Part shown: positions 52,801 to 62,290 of the stretch, piece by piece
Position numbering within the stretch: the stretch's first letter is position 1
Layout of the letters: each line of letters begins with the position of its first letter
NCBI RefSeq assembly: GCF_030151085.1
Contig: NZ_JASLER010000013.1
Span: 9,506-73,505 of the forward strand
Length of the DNA: 64,000 nucleotides
Source of the DNA: Bacteroides sp.
GTDB taxonomy: Bacteria; Bacteroidota; Bacteroidia; Bacteroidales; Bacteroidaceae
Direction: 5' to 3'
Position numbers and translations under genes: made by a program
The notes under the pieces: generated by a model
The model's database searches: none
Told to the model about the DNA's origin: nothing
The model's input: the letters and a program-made list of their open reading frames with translations, nothing else

Positions 52801-53148
52801 ACACCTGAAAACACGAATGCTTTCTATCCTCGTCCGATGGATTATAAACAAAGCCAGTCAGGAAACTTCAGCCTAAACGACCGCTATTTGCTGAATATGG
52901 CTTATCTGCGTCTTAAAACCTTAACAGTAGGTTATACATTGCCTAAAACTTGGCTAAGCAAATACAAAGTACAAGGCTTACGCGTTTACTTCACTGGTGA
53001 GAATCTTTTCACTATTGATGGATTGAAACCGGCCATTGACCCGGAAACTGGTATACGTACTGCCGGTACTGCCAGTGATTCACGTAACTTTGGTCGTAGT
53101 TATCCATATCAGAAGACGGTATCATTCGGTATTCAGCTTAGTTTATAA
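49807..53148 (+). CDS. SusC/RagA-like TonB-dependent transporter (locus 3)
   Basis: A 1113-residue outer-membrane importer. It begins MNEDRKRRGLANGKFLTAVAIS, has a regulatory-like domain (MTVTVVDTKGEPIIGANV), the plug start ELLDEVVVVGYGSQKKVNLTGAV, plug strand KPLILVDNVEVTDISMVNPDDIE, and a barrel ending KTVSFGIQLSL. It is the first gene of a plus-strand pair with the susD at 53168. It lacks an STN domain. The substrate is unknown. Confidence 0.97.
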   Translation: MNEDRKRRGLANGKFLTAVAISALFLGSGNVMATQTASASSHGVLEQMQTISMTVTVVDTKGEPIIGANVIEKGTTNGGITDLDGKFKMNVKSGATIQISFVGYTMQEVKAAPTLKVTLKDDTELLDEVVVVGYGSQKKVNLTGAVASVDVNKTIDSRPITDIGRALQGAVPGLTVTTNSGEIGGAPTIKIRGSIGSPNGDAKPLILVDNVEVTDISMVNPDDIENISVLKDAASASIYGARGAFGVLLITTKSKTKHERLSVKYTNNFAWRTPTKTPEQLPGWEQADINLKGVINQTKGATAFYNVVGNMRVDATHVQKMKDYWEKYGYGNQFGREMEEGRDFEFRDGGMFFIRTWDWYDEYIKDWSPQQNHSLSINGGNGKTNYNIALGYFSQDGMMKINSDDYKRYNANISLNSELNKYVSVRTGVMFTRSDYDKPFNYASDIYDQMYYLYRWQPMMPYGTYEGKEFRSALTDLKTAPTITQEREYLRLTGGVTVKPIKDLSIDVDVAYSSVETRLKKYGTPSLTSGYNIFSAQSSLDALRSSYGNYNAIATYDYVRQETGRTENLTANFIATYSKRLGDHDFKVMGGSNLEKSEYKYYWAQRKGLLDPNKPELNMATGEQTTSSEHTWWSVAGFFGRINYSYKDRYMLELNGRYDGSSRFPSGQRFGFFPSMSAGYRISEEAFMEPLKPYLSTLKLRGSWGMIGNQDVGTDRYVSTLSTATDSWIIDGKKVSSTGKPTIVSSALTWEKVTTIDIGLDARFFDDALGVTFDWYNRKTSDILTKANLPQTLGAVAPYENMGAIQTKGWEIAIDYRHTFKNGLHFGVTASIADDKTEVTKWTHNTALPSYGATGWWETDAYKEGMILGDIWGLQFDRFLTEADFNADGSMKDGLPDQTQVFPAGYEFAPGDVLYKDIDGNGEIKRQSNIDEKGDLSVIGNALPRMQFGLNLDASYKGFDFSAFFQGVGNRKLWAAGNQVLPGFTTGEPFYKGAEDYWTPENTNAFYPRPMDYKQSQSGNFSLNDRYLLNMAYLRLKTLTVGYTLPKTWLSKYKVQGLRVYFTGENLFTIDGLKPAIDPETGIRTAGTASDSRNFGRSYPYQKTVSFGIQLSL

Positions 53149-53167
53149 TTTAATAGTTATTGCAATT

Positions 53168-55066
53168 ATGAAAAAGAAAAATATATTATATATTGCCTGT
53201 GCGTTGACGATGGCTTCGCTCTGTAGTTGTGAGGATTTCTTGGATAAAGATCCGCAAGACAAGCAGACCAATGACACATATTGGCAGACAGAAACATCAC
53301 TGCGTACTTATGCCCAAGATTTTTATTCTACGTATTTTAAAGGGTATAATATTGACTATACTGTATTTGGTGGTTTCTTTTCGGGAGACAACTATACAGA
53401 TGATTATATCAATCTGAATAATGCGAATACTTATAATGGAGGGTATATTTATTTCCCTACTTCCGCTACTACGGACTGGAATAGTAAAACTGCTATTTGG
53501 AAGGATCATTATGCTAATGTCTATAAGGCAAACGTTATGATTGAAAAAATTCCGGGAATGAGTATCTCGGAAGAAGCAAAGAATCACTGGACAGGGGTAG
53601 CACGTTATTTCCGTGCGATGGCTTATAGTGAATTGGTAAAAGCTTATGGCGGTGTTCCTTTCTATGATAAGGTGACCGATCCGGCTGATGAGAGTCTTTA
53701 TAAGAATCGTGATTCATATCCGTATGTGGCACAAAAAATTCAGGACGATTTTCAATTTGCATTGGATAATGTGCGGGTAGACGATACCAAACGTCAGGTA
53801 AATAGAGATGTTGTTGGTGCATATATGTCACGCGAATTGTTGTATCACGCTACTTGGCTGAAGTATCATGGTACCACGGTAGGTCCTACATCGGAAAAAG
53901 TGGGTGATGCTGAAATCAAGAACCTGCTGCAAGGTGCCATCAATGGTGCACAAGTGGTTATGAACTCAGGTAAGTATGCTATTGGAAATACATACAATGC
54001 TTTGTTTACTACCGACGACCTGGCCAACAACCCGGAAGTGATTTGGTATCGTGAATATACAACCGGTTTGCAATGCAATGCCTTGATGTCTTACAATGGT
54101 CCTGAAGACCAAACCCAGGGTGGTGTTACGGAAAACGTGATTGAAAGCTACCTTTGTATTGATGGTCTGCCTATCGGTCAGTCTCCGGTTTATAAAGGCA
54201 AGCAAGATCCTAGCATTCAGAAATCATTCCAGAATCGCGATCCGAGACTCTATCAAACAGTTGCTGACAGCTTGCGTATCATGAGTGCACTTGGAACAAA
54301 ATATACCGAGGGAACATCTCCTACAGGTTATCCGGCGAAGAAATTCCTGAATGACGAATGGTGGGCTGCCGGTTTAGACTATTGTACAGGTATTTTAAGT
54401 CCTGCCGATGCGCCTTGCTTCCGCTATGCTGAGGTATTGCTGAATTATGTAGAGGCTCGTTTTGAAATAGCCCAAGTAGGTGGTGCTGGATTTGTACAGG
54501 ATGATCTTGACAAATCTATCAATCAGATTCGTACTCGTAAGCTGACGAAGTGGGGTGAAACTGAAGCTCAAACAATGCCGAAGGTGCAATTGGAAGGTGG
54601 AAGCTTGAGTGCAAATGGTGTAGTGATCAATGATCCGGCTCGTGATGCAGATGTTAATCCGGTATTGTGGGAAATCCGTCGCGAGCGTCGTATAGAGTTA
54701 ATTATGGAAGGCCGTCGTGGTGAAGATCTTCGCCGTTGGGCTAAGTTCGAATATTTGAATTCAGAAGATGGGAACGGTAATCCTAATAAGATAATCCTGG
54801 GCGCTTATGTAAATATGGCGGACTATCCGACTATTTCTGCAAAGGATAAAGATGGTAATCGGGTGTTGTTCTTGTTTGATCCGGAAAATCCGACCAACAA
54901 AGACTCAGACAAGGGTTATATCTACTATCTGCGTGAAAAAGAACTTCGTATATTCAAGAAAGGTGAGTTGGATTCAGAACGTTATTATTTGCGTGCGATA
55001 CCTGCAGAACAGATGACTATCTACAGTAATAAGGATAAGGAATTTACTCAGAATCCGGGTTGGTAA
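53168..55066 (+). CDS. SusD/RagB-like lipoprotein (locus 3)
   Basis: A 632-residue lipoprotein from the ATG at 53168 (MKKKNILYIACALTMASLCSC, lipidated Cys21 followed by EDFLDKDPQD); the frame is open upstream into the susC gene but that part cannot be a signal peptide. Family blocks: YWQTETSLRTYAQDFY, AKNHWTGVARYFRAMAYSELVKAYGG, VLWEIRRERRIELIMEGRRGEDLRRW and FTQNPGW at the end. It is the largest SusD here. It lies 19 bp after susC and ends at a perfect terminator. Confidence 0.96.
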   Translation: MKKKNILYIACALTMASLCSCEDFLDKDPQDKQTNDTYWQTETSLRTYAQDFYSTYFKGYNIDYTVFGGFFSGDNYTDDYINLNNANTYNGGYIYFPTSATTDWNSKTAIWKDHYANVYKANVMIEKIPGMSISEEAKNHWTGVARYFRAMAYSELVKAYGGVPFYDKVTDPADESLYKNRDSYPYVAQKIQDDFQFALDNVRVDDTKRQVNRDVVGAYMSRELLYHATWLKYHGTTVGPTSEKVGDAEIKNLLQGAINGAQVVMNSGKYAIGNTYNALFTTDDLANNPEVIWYREYTTGLQCNALMSYNGPEDQTQGGVTENVIESYLCIDGLPIGQSPVYKGKQDPSIQKSFQNRDPRLYQTVADSLRIMSALGTKYTEGTSPTGYPAKKFLNDEWWAAGLDYCTGILSPADAPCFRYAEVLLNYVEARFEIAQVGGAGFVQDDLDKSINQIRTRKLTKWGETEAQTMPKVQLEGGSLSANGVVINDPARDADVNPVLWEIRRERRIELIMEGRRGEDLRRWAKFEYLNSEDGNGNPNKIILGAYVNMADYPTISAKDKDGNRVLFLFDPENPTNKDSDKGYIYYLREKELRIFKKGELDSERYYLRAIPAEQMTIYSNKDKEFTQNPGW

Positions 55067-55097
55067 TATAGAAAATTAGCAATCCAAAGAGAACAAA

Positions 55098-55147
55098 AAT
55101 ACAGTCTTAAACAACAGATGATAATTTCTGAAGTTTAAGACTGTATT
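55098..55147. terminator. Bidirectional terminator between susD (locus 3) and asd
   Basis: A perfect 15-bp inverted repeat (55098-55112 with 55133-55147) lies between convergent stop codons, with an A-rich flank on one side and a weak T-rich flank on the other. Confidence 0.8.
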
Positions 55148-55167
55148 AGTATTTGGAGATTTCTTCT

Positions 55168-56175
55168 TTACAGTGCTTTCTCTTTCACCAGATATTCTGC
55201 AATTTGCACTGCATTCAGTGCAGCCCCCTTCTTAATTTGGTCACCCACAATCCAGAATGTCAATCCATTATCGTTAGTAAGGTCTTTACGAATACGGCCT
55301 ACATAAACGGGATCTTTACCTGCAAGGAACAAAGGCATGGGATATTCTTTCTCTGCAGGATTGTCCATCAATACCAAACCTTCGCCATTAGCAAATGCTT
55401 CGCGAGCCTCTTCCAAAGAAATAGGACGTTCAGTTTCAACCCAGATACTTTCAGAGTGTGAACGCAATGCAGGAACGCGTACGCAAGTAGCGCTAACTTT
55501 GATGTCGGTGTGCATAATCTTACGGGTTTCGTTGAACATCTTCATCTCTTCTTTAGTATATCCGTTTTCTGTGAATACATCAATCTGAGGAATGAGGTTG
55601 AATGCCAACTGGTAAGCGAACTTATCAACAGTAACAGGTTCGCCTGCTAATACCTGACGGTATTGCTCGTACAATTCGTCCATAGCAGCTGCACCGGCAC
55701 CGCTGGCAGCTTGATAGGTAGAAACGTGTACGGTCTTTATATGAGACAGCTGTTCGATGGCTTTCAGTGCTACTACCATTTGGATTGTAGTACAGTTAGG
55801 ATTGGCAATAACACCACGTGGACGGTCTTTAGCGTCAGCAGCGTTTACTTCGGGTACTACCAAAGGTACATCGGTATCCATTCGGAAAGCACTTGAGTTA
55901 TCAATCATCACAGCACCATACTTGGTGATTGTTTCAAGATACTCTTTAGAGGTACCGGCGCCTGCGGAAGTGAAAGCGATATCGATCCCTTTAAAGTCAT
56001 CGTTGTGTTGCAAGAGTTTAACCTCGATCTGTTTACCGCGGAAGGTATATTTAGTTCCGGCACTGCGTTTAGAACCGAACAATACTAACTCGTCCAACGG
56101 GAAATTCCTTTCATCGAGCACTCGCAGGAACTCCTGTCCCACGGCTCCGCTTGCTCCAACAATAGCTACTTTCAT
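55168..56175 (-). CDS. asd: Aspartate-semialdehyde dehydrogenase
   Basis: Reduces aspartyl phosphate to aspartate semialdehyde with NADPH, the branch point to lysine/diaminopimelate, threonine and methionine. The 335-residue protein has the NADP loop VAIVGASGAVGQEFLRVL, the catalytic Cys in NPNCTTIQMV, STYQAASGAG, and the late VRVPALRSHSESIWVE block with the catalytic His. It stands alone and is convergent with the upstream susD. Confidence 0.97.
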   Translation of the reverse strand: MKVAIVGASGAVGQEFLRVLDERNFPLDELVLFGSKRSAGTKYTFRGKQIEVKLLQHNDDFKGIDIAFTSAGAGTSKEYLETITKYGAVMIDNSSAFRMDTDVPLVVPEVNAADAKDRPRGVIANPNCTTIQMVVALKAIEQLSHIKTVHVSTYQAASGAGAAAMDELYEQYRQVLAGEPVTVDKFAYQLAFNLIPQIDVFTENGYTKEEMKMFNETRKIMHTDIKVSATCVRVPALRSHSESIWVETERPISLEEAREAFANGEGLVLMDNPAEKEYPMPLFLAGKDPVYVGRIRKDLTNDNGLTFWIVGDQIKKGAALNAVQIAEYLVKEKAL

Positions 56176-56241
56176 TTTTCTTTTGTTTTTAAATAGTTTA
56201 TAATAAATTACATCCTATCTCTGATTTGATAGAATTGGTTG

Positions 56242-56249
56242 CAAATTTA
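56242..56249 (-). promoter_or_regulatory. Possible -7 box of asd
   Basis: Read on the minus strand the site is TAAATTTG (TAnnTTTG), 66 bp before the asd start; no clear -33 box. Confidence 0.4.
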
Positions 56250-56326
56250 TAACAAAATGCTGTATAACACCCTATAAAGTGAAAAGTTTTTCGTTATTTT
56301 GCATTCAAACCCAAAACTCGCAATCT

Positions 56327-58453
56327 ATGGATTGGTTTGACTTTAGCTTACAACTCCCAATTACTGACCCTACATGGATATTTCTCCTTGTACTCCTTAT
56401 CATATTATTTGCACCTATCTTATTAAGTAAACTTCGTATTCCGCACATTATCGGCATGATTTTGGCGGGGCTTGTTATTGGTGAACATGGCTTTAATATT
56501 CTGGTACGTGATAGTAGTTTTGAACTTTTTGGCAAGGTGGGATTGTACTACATCATGTTCCTTGCCGGATTGGAAATGAACATGGGCGATTTTAAACAAA
56601 ATCGAACGAAAGCTGCTGTACTAGGATTATTGGCTTTCATTATTCCGATAGGTATAGGCTTGGTTACGAATATGACATTGCTAAAATATGGAGTGATAAC
56701 TTCGGTTTTGTTGGCAAGTATGTATGCTTCGCACACATTGGTAGCTTATCCCATTGTCATACGATATGGTGTGTCACGACATCGTAGTGTGAGTATCGCC
56801 GTTGGTGGTACGGCAGTAACGGATACGCTCACCTTGTTAGTTCTGGCGGTAGTCGGTGGGCTGTTCAAAGGGGAATCGGGTGGATTGTTCTGGGTATGGT
56901 TAGTCATTAAAGTAGTCTTTTTGGGAGCTTTGATTGTCTATTTCTTCCCACGTATCGGGCGTTGGTTTTTCCGGAGATATGATGATAGCGTGATGCAGTT
57001 TATATTTGTGTTGGCTATGGTTTTCTTGGGAGCCGGACTGATGGAGTTTGTGGGAATGGAAGGTATCTTAGGAGCCTTTCTGGCCGGTTTGGTTTTGAAT
57101 CGTCTAATTCCACATGTATCTCCTTTGATGAACCATTTGGAGTTTGTAGGGAATGCACTTTTTATTCCTTATTTTCTGATTGGGGTAGGTATGCTGATTG
57201 ATATACATGTGATATTTGGGCATGGAGATGCGCTGAAAGTGGCAGCTGTAATGATAGTTGTGGCCTTGACCGGTAAATGGATTGCTTGTTGGTTGACTCA
57301 GAAAATTTATAAGATGGCGGCTATTGAACGCGAACTGATGTATGGACTGAGTAATGCACAAGCTGCGGCAACTTTGGCTGCGGTTTTGGTAGGATATAAT
57401 ATTATTTTGCCTAGTGGAGAGCGACTACTGAATGATGATGTTTTGAACGGTACTGTCTTGTTGATACTTGTGACTTGTATTGTTAGTTCGTTTATTACTG
57501 AACGGGCAGCACGGAAGATAGCGATGGATGAGGCGCATTTGGAAGAGAATCAATCGGTGGAACAAGAAAAAATATTAATTCCTGTTGCTAATCCTGATAC
57601 AATTGAAGATTTGATAAATCTGTCTTTACTTATAAGAGACTCGAAACAAAAAGATAATTTATTGGCTTTGAATGTTATCAATGATGATAGTAGTTCGGAA
57701 GCCGCAGAACTTCGCGGAAAACGTCATTTGGAGAAAGCTGCCTTGATAACAGCTTCTGCAAGTGTATCTTTACAGCAAATAACGCGTTATGATATGAATA
57801 TTGCTTCTGGTATTATTCATACTGCTAAAGAATATGTGGTAACGGATGTTATTATTGGCTTGCACCGCAAAGTAAATATCGTGGACTCGTTCTTTGGTAT
57901 GCTTGCCGAAAACTTATTGAAAGGACTGCATCGGGAAGTAATAATAGCCAAGTTCTTGATGCCTATCAATACGATAAGGCGTTTAATTATTGCAGTACCG
58001 TCCAAGGCGGAATATGAAGCTGGTTTCCAGAAGTGGGTGGGGCATTTCTGCCGTTTGGGAGAAACATTGGGTTGCCGTGTGCACTTTTATGCCAATGAGG
58101 AGACTACAGCTCATCTCCAGGCTCTAGTTAAGAAGAAGTACGGACAAACATTAACTGACTTTTCCCGTTTAGATGATTGGGGTGATTTGTTGATTTTGAC
58201 CGGGCAGGTGAATTACGACCATCTATTAGTCGTCATAAGTGCACGTCGTGGATCTATTTCATACGACAGTTCATTCGAGAAATTGCCGGCACAGATAAGC
58301 AAGTATTTTGCTAATAATAGTTTGATTGTATTGTACCCCGATCAATTGGGTGAACCTCAGGATGCTGTATCTTTCTCTAATCCGCGTGGTAATAATGAAT
58401 CACAACATTATGAGGAAGTGGGCAAATGGTTCTACAAGTGGTTTAAGAAATAG
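56327..58453 (+). CDS. Cation:proton antiporter (CPA2 family) with a C-terminal UspA-like region
   Basis: A 708-residue inner-membrane protein. I prefer the ATG at 56327 (MDWFDFSLQLPITDP); an in-frame GTG 48 bp upstream is possible but overlaps a likely promoter. About 12 hydrophobic segments follow, with the KefB/NhaS-like LRIPHIIGMILAGLVIGEHG and MEGILGAFLAGLVLNRLIP blocks. The cytoplasmic tail from about 415 contains two universal-stress-like halves (LINLSLLIRDSK..., LIIAVPSKAEYEAGF...). It exchanges Na+ or K+ for protons in pH and ion balance. Next gene: tcdA, 26 bp on. Confidence 0.88.
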   Translation: MDWFDFSLQLPITDPTWIFLLVLLIILFAPILLSKLRIPHIIGMILAGLVIGEHGFNILVRDSSFELFGKVGLYYIMFLAGLEMNMGDFKQNRTKAAVLGLLAFIIPIGIGLVTNMTLLKYGVITSVLLASMYASHTLVAYPIVIRYGVSRHRSVSIAVGGTAVTDTLTLLVLAVVGGLFKGESGGLFWVWLVIKVVFLGALIVYFFPRIGRWFFRRYDDSVMQFIFVLAMVFLGAGLMEFVGMEGILGAFLAGLVLNRLIPHVSPLMNHLEFVGNALFIPYFLIGVGMLIDIHVIFGHGDALKVAAVMIVVALTGKWIACWLTQKIYKMAAIERELMYGLSNAQAAATLAAVLVGYNIILPSGERLLNDDVLNGTVLLILVTCIVSSFITERAARKIAMDEAHLEENQSVEQEKILIPVANPDTIEDLINLSLLIRDSKQKDNLLALNVINDDSSSEAAELRGKRHLEKAALITASASVSLQQITRYDMNIASGIIHTAKEYVVTDVIIGLHRKVNIVDSFFGMLAENLLKGLHREVIIAKFLMPINTIRRLIIAVPSKAEYEAGFQKWVGHFCRLGETLGCRVHFYANEETTAHLQALVKKKYGQTLTDFSRLDDWGDLLILTGQVNYDHLLVVISARRGSISYDSSFEKLPAQISKYFANNSLIVLYPDQLGEPQDAVSFSNPRGNNESQHYEEVGKWFYKWFKK

Positions 58454-58479
58454 TGATTAGTGTTTAGTGATTTGTCGAG

Positions 58480-59190
58480 ATGGAAGAGTGGAAACAGAGA
58501 ACTCAGCTTTTGCTGGGAGATGAAAAGATGGAACGGATGCGCCGTGCACATGTGCTGGTAGTAGGCTTGGGTGGAGTGGGGGCTTATGCTGCCGAAATGA
58601 TATGTCGTGCCGGAGTAGGGCGAATGACAATAGTGGATGCAGATACGGTACAACCTTCTAATATAAACCGCCAGTTGCCTGCTTTACATTCTACTATAGG
58701 CAGGAAGAAAGCAGAGGTGTTGGAGTCACGATACAAAGATATAAATCCGGACTTGGAGTTAACGGTATTGCCCGTTTTCTTGAAAGACGAGAATATTCCC
58801 GAGCTACTTGATGCGGCTTCTTATGATTTTGTAGTGGACGCTATTGATACCCTTTCCCCGAAATGTCATTTGATAGCAGAAGCGATGAAGCGTCATATAA
58901 AGATTGTATCGAGTATGGGTGCCGGTGCTAAAAGCGATATAACTCAAGTGCGTTTTGCTGATATTTGGGAAACCTATCATTGCGGATTAAGCAAAGCTGT
59001 TCGTAAACGTCTTCAGAAAATGGGTATTAAACGTAAATTACCTGTGGTATTCAGTACCGAACAGGCTGACCCGAATGCCGTTTTGCTGACGGAAGATGAG
59101 ATGAATAAAAAGTCGACGTGCGGAACAGTGAGCTATATGCCTGCCGTCTTTGGTTGCTATTTGGCAGAATACGTAATTAAAAGAATATAG
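58480..59190 (+). CDS. tcdA: tRNA threonylcarbamoyladenosine dehydratase (TcdA, ThiF/E1-like fold)
   Basis: Uses ATP to cyclise t6A37 to ct6A37 in ANN-decoding tRNAs. The 236-residue protein has the E1-type nucleotide loop VLVVGLGGVGAYAAEMICRAG, the VDADTVQPSNINRQLPALHSTIGRKK block, VDAIDTLSPK and the STCGTVSYMPAVFG end. It lies 4 bp before lolD, so the two are probably cotranscribed. Confidence 0.93.
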   Translation: MEEWKQRTQLLLGDEKMERMRRAHVLVVGLGGVGAYAAEMICRAGVGRMTIVDADTVQPSNINRQLPALHSTIGRKKAEVLESRYKDINPDLELTVLPVFLKDENIPELLDAASYDFVVDAIDTLSPKCHLIAEAMKRHIKIVSSMGAGAKSDITQVRFADIWETYHCGLSKAVRKRLQKMGIKRKLPVVFSTEQADPNAVLLTEDEMNKKSTCGTVSYMPAVFGCYLAEYVIKRI

Positions 59191-59194
59191 GATC

Positions 59195-59848
59195 ATGATA
59201 AGATTAGAAAATATAACCAAGAGTTTTGGTAACTTGCAAGTGTTGCGGGGGATCGATATGAATATAGATAAGGGCGAAATTGTCAGTATCGTAGGTCCTA
59301 GTGGTGCTGGTAAAACTACACTGTTACAGATTATGGGTACGTTGGATATGCCGGATAGTGGTTCGGTAACTATAAACGGCACCTTGGTGAATCGCATGAA
59401 AGAGAAAGAATTGTCTGCATTCCGTAATAAACATATAGGTTTTGTATTCCAGTTTCACCAATTGTTACCGGAATTTACGGCGCTGGAAAATGTGATGATA
59501 CCAGCCTTTATTGCCGGATTGGGGCAACAGGAAGCTAATGCCGCTGCAACAGAAATATTAGAATTTATGGGACTTACCGACCGTGCAAGTCATAAACCTA
59601 ATGAACTTTCCGGTGGAGAAAAACAACGTGTAGCAGTAGCTCGCGCATTGATTAACCATCCGGCTGTGGTATTGGCAGATGAACCTTCAGGTAGTTTGGA
59701 TACCCATAATAAAGAAGAGCTTCATCAACTCTTTTTTGATCTCCGTAACCGATTTGGGCAAACTTTTGTCATTGTAACCCATGATGAAGGATTAGCGCAA
59801 ATAACAGATCGTACTATACACATGAAAGACGGAGTGATTAGTGGTTAG
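59195..59848 (+). CDS. lolD: ABC transporter ATP-binding protein, LolD/MacB type
   Basis: A 217-residue ATPase with Walker A (IVGPSGAGKTTLLQ), Q-loop (FVFQFHQLLPEFTALENVMIP), signature (LSGGEKQRVAVARAL), Walker B (VVLADEPSGSLD) and H-loop (VTHDE). The family drives lipoprotein release from the inner membrane (LolCDE) or related export; the membrane partner is not in the window. The lolD name is by similarity. Confidence 0.9.
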   Translation: MIRLENITKSFGNLQVLRGIDMNIDKGEIVSIVGPSGAGKTTLLQIMGTLDMPDSGSVTINGTLVNRMKEKELSAFRNKHIGFVFQFHQLLPEFTALENVMIPAFIAGLGQQEANAAATEILEFMGLTDRASHKPNELSGGEKQRVAVARALINHPAVVLADEPSGSLDTHNKEELHQLFFDLRNRFGQTFVIVTHDEGLAQITDRTIHMKDGVISG

Positions 59849-59851
59849 TTA

Positions 59852-62176
59852 CTATTTTCCTGTACTCATTACTCCTGAATCATTATCGCTATTGTTCACT
59901 TTTCGCTGTGCTGTTTTGAAAGTGCGTCCAAACGAGAAGTTATAGGAAACACTGACTGTGAATAATCGAGAGCTTTCTTTTATATAATTACTGGTTTTAT
60001 AAGAGGCAAACTTATTCCAGTTTTCACTCTGTACCTTATAGTCGTTTGTGAATGGGTTGAAAGCTCCTAATCCGACACGCAAGTCTTTATGTTTGTAATA
60101 GACACCAAAAGCTTGGATATTTTCTCCGCCTGATAATGTCTCTCCCCAAAAGTTATTCCAATTGGTATTGATCTGCCAATATAAGGAGAACTTCTTATAG
60201 CTTACCGAAGCTTCCGCTTCACAAAACCAGTTGGTATAAGTATGTGAATATTCATGTCCATGACTCATGTAATGGTTGACACCTCCTGTAAATGAAAGTT
60301 GTAGTATATCATGGATAGGTCCTAACCGGAACATGATACGTCCGGATACTTTTTGCCAGTCTTTCTGATTGTTCCAAGTCTGTATAATCTTATTGCCCTC
60401 TTGAATTTTCTCATCCATAATAGCATTCGGACGATAATCGTATGCTCCCCACACATTAGTATAAAAAATACCTTTCCTCCATTCATAAGCCAGTTCTGTA
60501 TAGTAACACATGTATGACTTTAAATTGGGATTTCCACGACGGATTTGAAATGAATCTACAGCTTGCTCTACATCACTAAGATCGGCTAAAGAAGGAGATG
60601 CATTATAGATATTTCCTTTCCAGCGCAAATATGAATTATCTGAGATTGTATAGTGTAATACAAGACTTGGATTGAAACTGTAGTTGACCGTAGAATTATT
60701 ATCTCCACTTTGGTTATAATAGAAGCGGGTCATGGCAATACCCAATCTGTAATCCAATTTATTCAACTTACCACGATATTCACTGAAAATATAAGAATTT
60801 CCTTGATGCATATTGGTCTCATAGGAATGACCATTCCGATATTCATTGTTTGAGTAAGATTGAGTATGGTTTATACCAAAGCTCAATGCATTTCCTTTAG
60901 AGAATTGTTTTTCGTAGATAGCTTCGGCAATCAGAGAATATTTATTACCGGAAGTATAATTATCAATGTCAGTTAATATCTCATTCTCTATGCTTTCCTG
61001 ATAAGTTCGATTTGACTTCTCTCTATTATAGGTACCTACGAGATTGAAAACCAAAGTCTGTTTGTTCTTTAAGTTATGCTGATAGTAGAGGTCTAAAGAC
61101 GGACGAGACCAGTTCCTTTTAGTTAGGTCTATCATATTGACTTTATCTGTAATGTCGTTGGCATTATAAAGAATCCCTTTGTAATCCCAATGTGGTTGAT
61201 TATTAGCATACATGCGGAACGCTGCACTGAATAAAGAGTTTTCAGATATCTGAAGACTATAATTGACGTTCGCATTGTGTTGTGCTAAGGTTAATTTACT
61301 GGGTTCACCGAGTTCTAGCCGCTGCAAAATAGTGCCATCGGCTAAATGAAATTCTTCTTCATTATCACGATATGAACCATTGAAATCACGAGGACCTGCG
61401 AAATAGGAAAAACCAAGTTCTGATTTTTTGTGATTAATTTTGCCGTATATATTGTAGTTTCCCCACATTGCATTGACGCCTTGTGATATATCTGTGCCAA
61501 AGCTTCCTCCTGTATCGGGACGACGTACTATATAGTCCAAAACGATTTCTGCATTGCCATAGCGTAATCCCGGATTATCATGATATTCGATGCGGACAAT
61601 ATCAGCAGGTCGGAGTGCCTTTACTTCGTCAATTTCCGCTTTGACACCATTAATTCGTAGTTGTAGTTCTCCTCCTCCTGATAAACCTATCGTATTATTC
61701 ATCGGATTTACCAGAATACGTGGTAGCATCATTTCTTGTAACAGATTTACTCCATTAGTGGAAGTTTTTAGTTGTCTTTCAGATGGGAATACTAACTTCC
61801 GATCAGCACGGCTTATCTGGCGAGAGCCGGTGATGGTGACTCCTTCCAAGGCAATAGCGGCACTATCCAAGACGATTTGTCCAAGGTCTGTGTGGCGCTT
61901 CACACCATCCAAAGTTATGTAAGCGGTGTTGTATCCTATACTTGAAATTACAATTCTGTAGTCTCCTTCAGTGGTATTCTTAAAGATAAACTGCCCTTCG
62001 GGATCTGTAGTGACTCCGTTTACAAAAGTAGAATCAATGGTTTGCAACACAACATTGGCATACTCTATTGCTATGTGCGAAGCATCACATACGGTTCCTT
62101 TTATTTCTATTTTTTGGGCAAAGATGCCTTGTACCATGCTGCCTAGCAATATGGCTACTATAATTAATTTTCTCAT
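59852..62176 (-). CDS. TonB-dependent-receptor-like outer-membrane beta-barrel protein
   Basis: A 774-residue protein from the ATG at 62176 (MRKLIIVAILLGSM, signal ending near GIFAQ); the frame is open 16 codons further. An N-terminal carboxypeptidase-regulatory-like domain (IEIKGTVCDASHIAIEYANVVL) is followed by a plug-like segment (ALEGVTITGSRQISRADRKLVF and LRINGVKAEIDEVKALRPADIVRIEYHDNPG), then a C-terminal barrel of about 500 residues. It lacks a partner SusD and a canonical TonB box, so transport may be of a small ligand. It is convergent with lolD (3-bp gap). Confidence 0.85.
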   Translation of the reverse strand: MRKLIIVAILLGSMVQGIFAQKIEIKGTVCDASHIAIEYANVVLQTIDSTFVNGVTTDPEGQFIFKNTTEGDYRIVISSIGYNTAYITLDGVKRHTDLGQIVLDSAAIALEGVTITGSRQISRADRKLVFPSERQLKTSTNGVNLLQEMMLPRILVNPMNNTIGLSGGGELQLRINGVKAEIDEVKALRPADIVRIEYHDNPGLRYGNAEIVLDYIVRRPDTGGSFGTDISQGVNAMWGNYNIYGKINHKKSELGFSYFAGPRDFNGSYRDNEEEFHLADGTILQRLELGEPSKLTLAQHNANVNYSLQISENSLFSAAFRMYANNQPHWDYKGILYNANDITDKVNMIDLTKRNWSRPSLDLYYQHNLKNKQTLVFNLVGTYNREKSNRTYQESIENEILTDIDNYTSGNKYSLIAEAIYEKQFSKGNALSFGINHTQSYSNNEYRNGHSYETNMHQGNSYIFSEYRGKLNKLDYRLGIAMTRFYYNQSGDNNSTVNYSFNPSLVLHYTISDNSYLRWKGNIYNASPSLADLSDVEQAVDSFQIRRGNPNLKSYMCYYTELAYEWRKGIFYTNVWGAYDYRPNAIMDEKIQEGNKIIQTWNNQKDWQKVSGRIMFRLGPIHDILQLSFTGGVNHYMSHGHEYSHTYTNWFCEAEASVSYKKFSLYWQINTNWNNFWGETLSGGENIQAFGVYYKHKDLRVGLGAFNPFTNDYKVQSENWNKFASYKTSNYIKESSRLFTVSVSYNFSFGRTFKTAQRKVNNSDNDSGVMSTGK

Positions 62177-62290
62177 GTTATATGAAGATTCTAGTCCTTT
62201 TTCAGTTTGGCCCTTCTGTTTCAAGGTTGTTTTATGTCTTTTAGACGCAATAGGGTATGAAAAGGTTGCATTTTACTGGAAATGTTTTTC

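Noticed and set aside
53036..53167. N-terminal extension of the third SusD into the susC gene
   Set aside because: The added 44 residues overlap the susC end in another frame, whereas the ATG at 53168 gives a perfect lipoprotein signal.
36584..55066. Assigning specific glycan substrates to the three susC/susD pairs
   Set aside because: No glycoside hydrolase, polysaccharide lyase or sensor-regulator gene lies beside them, so any named substrate would be a guess.
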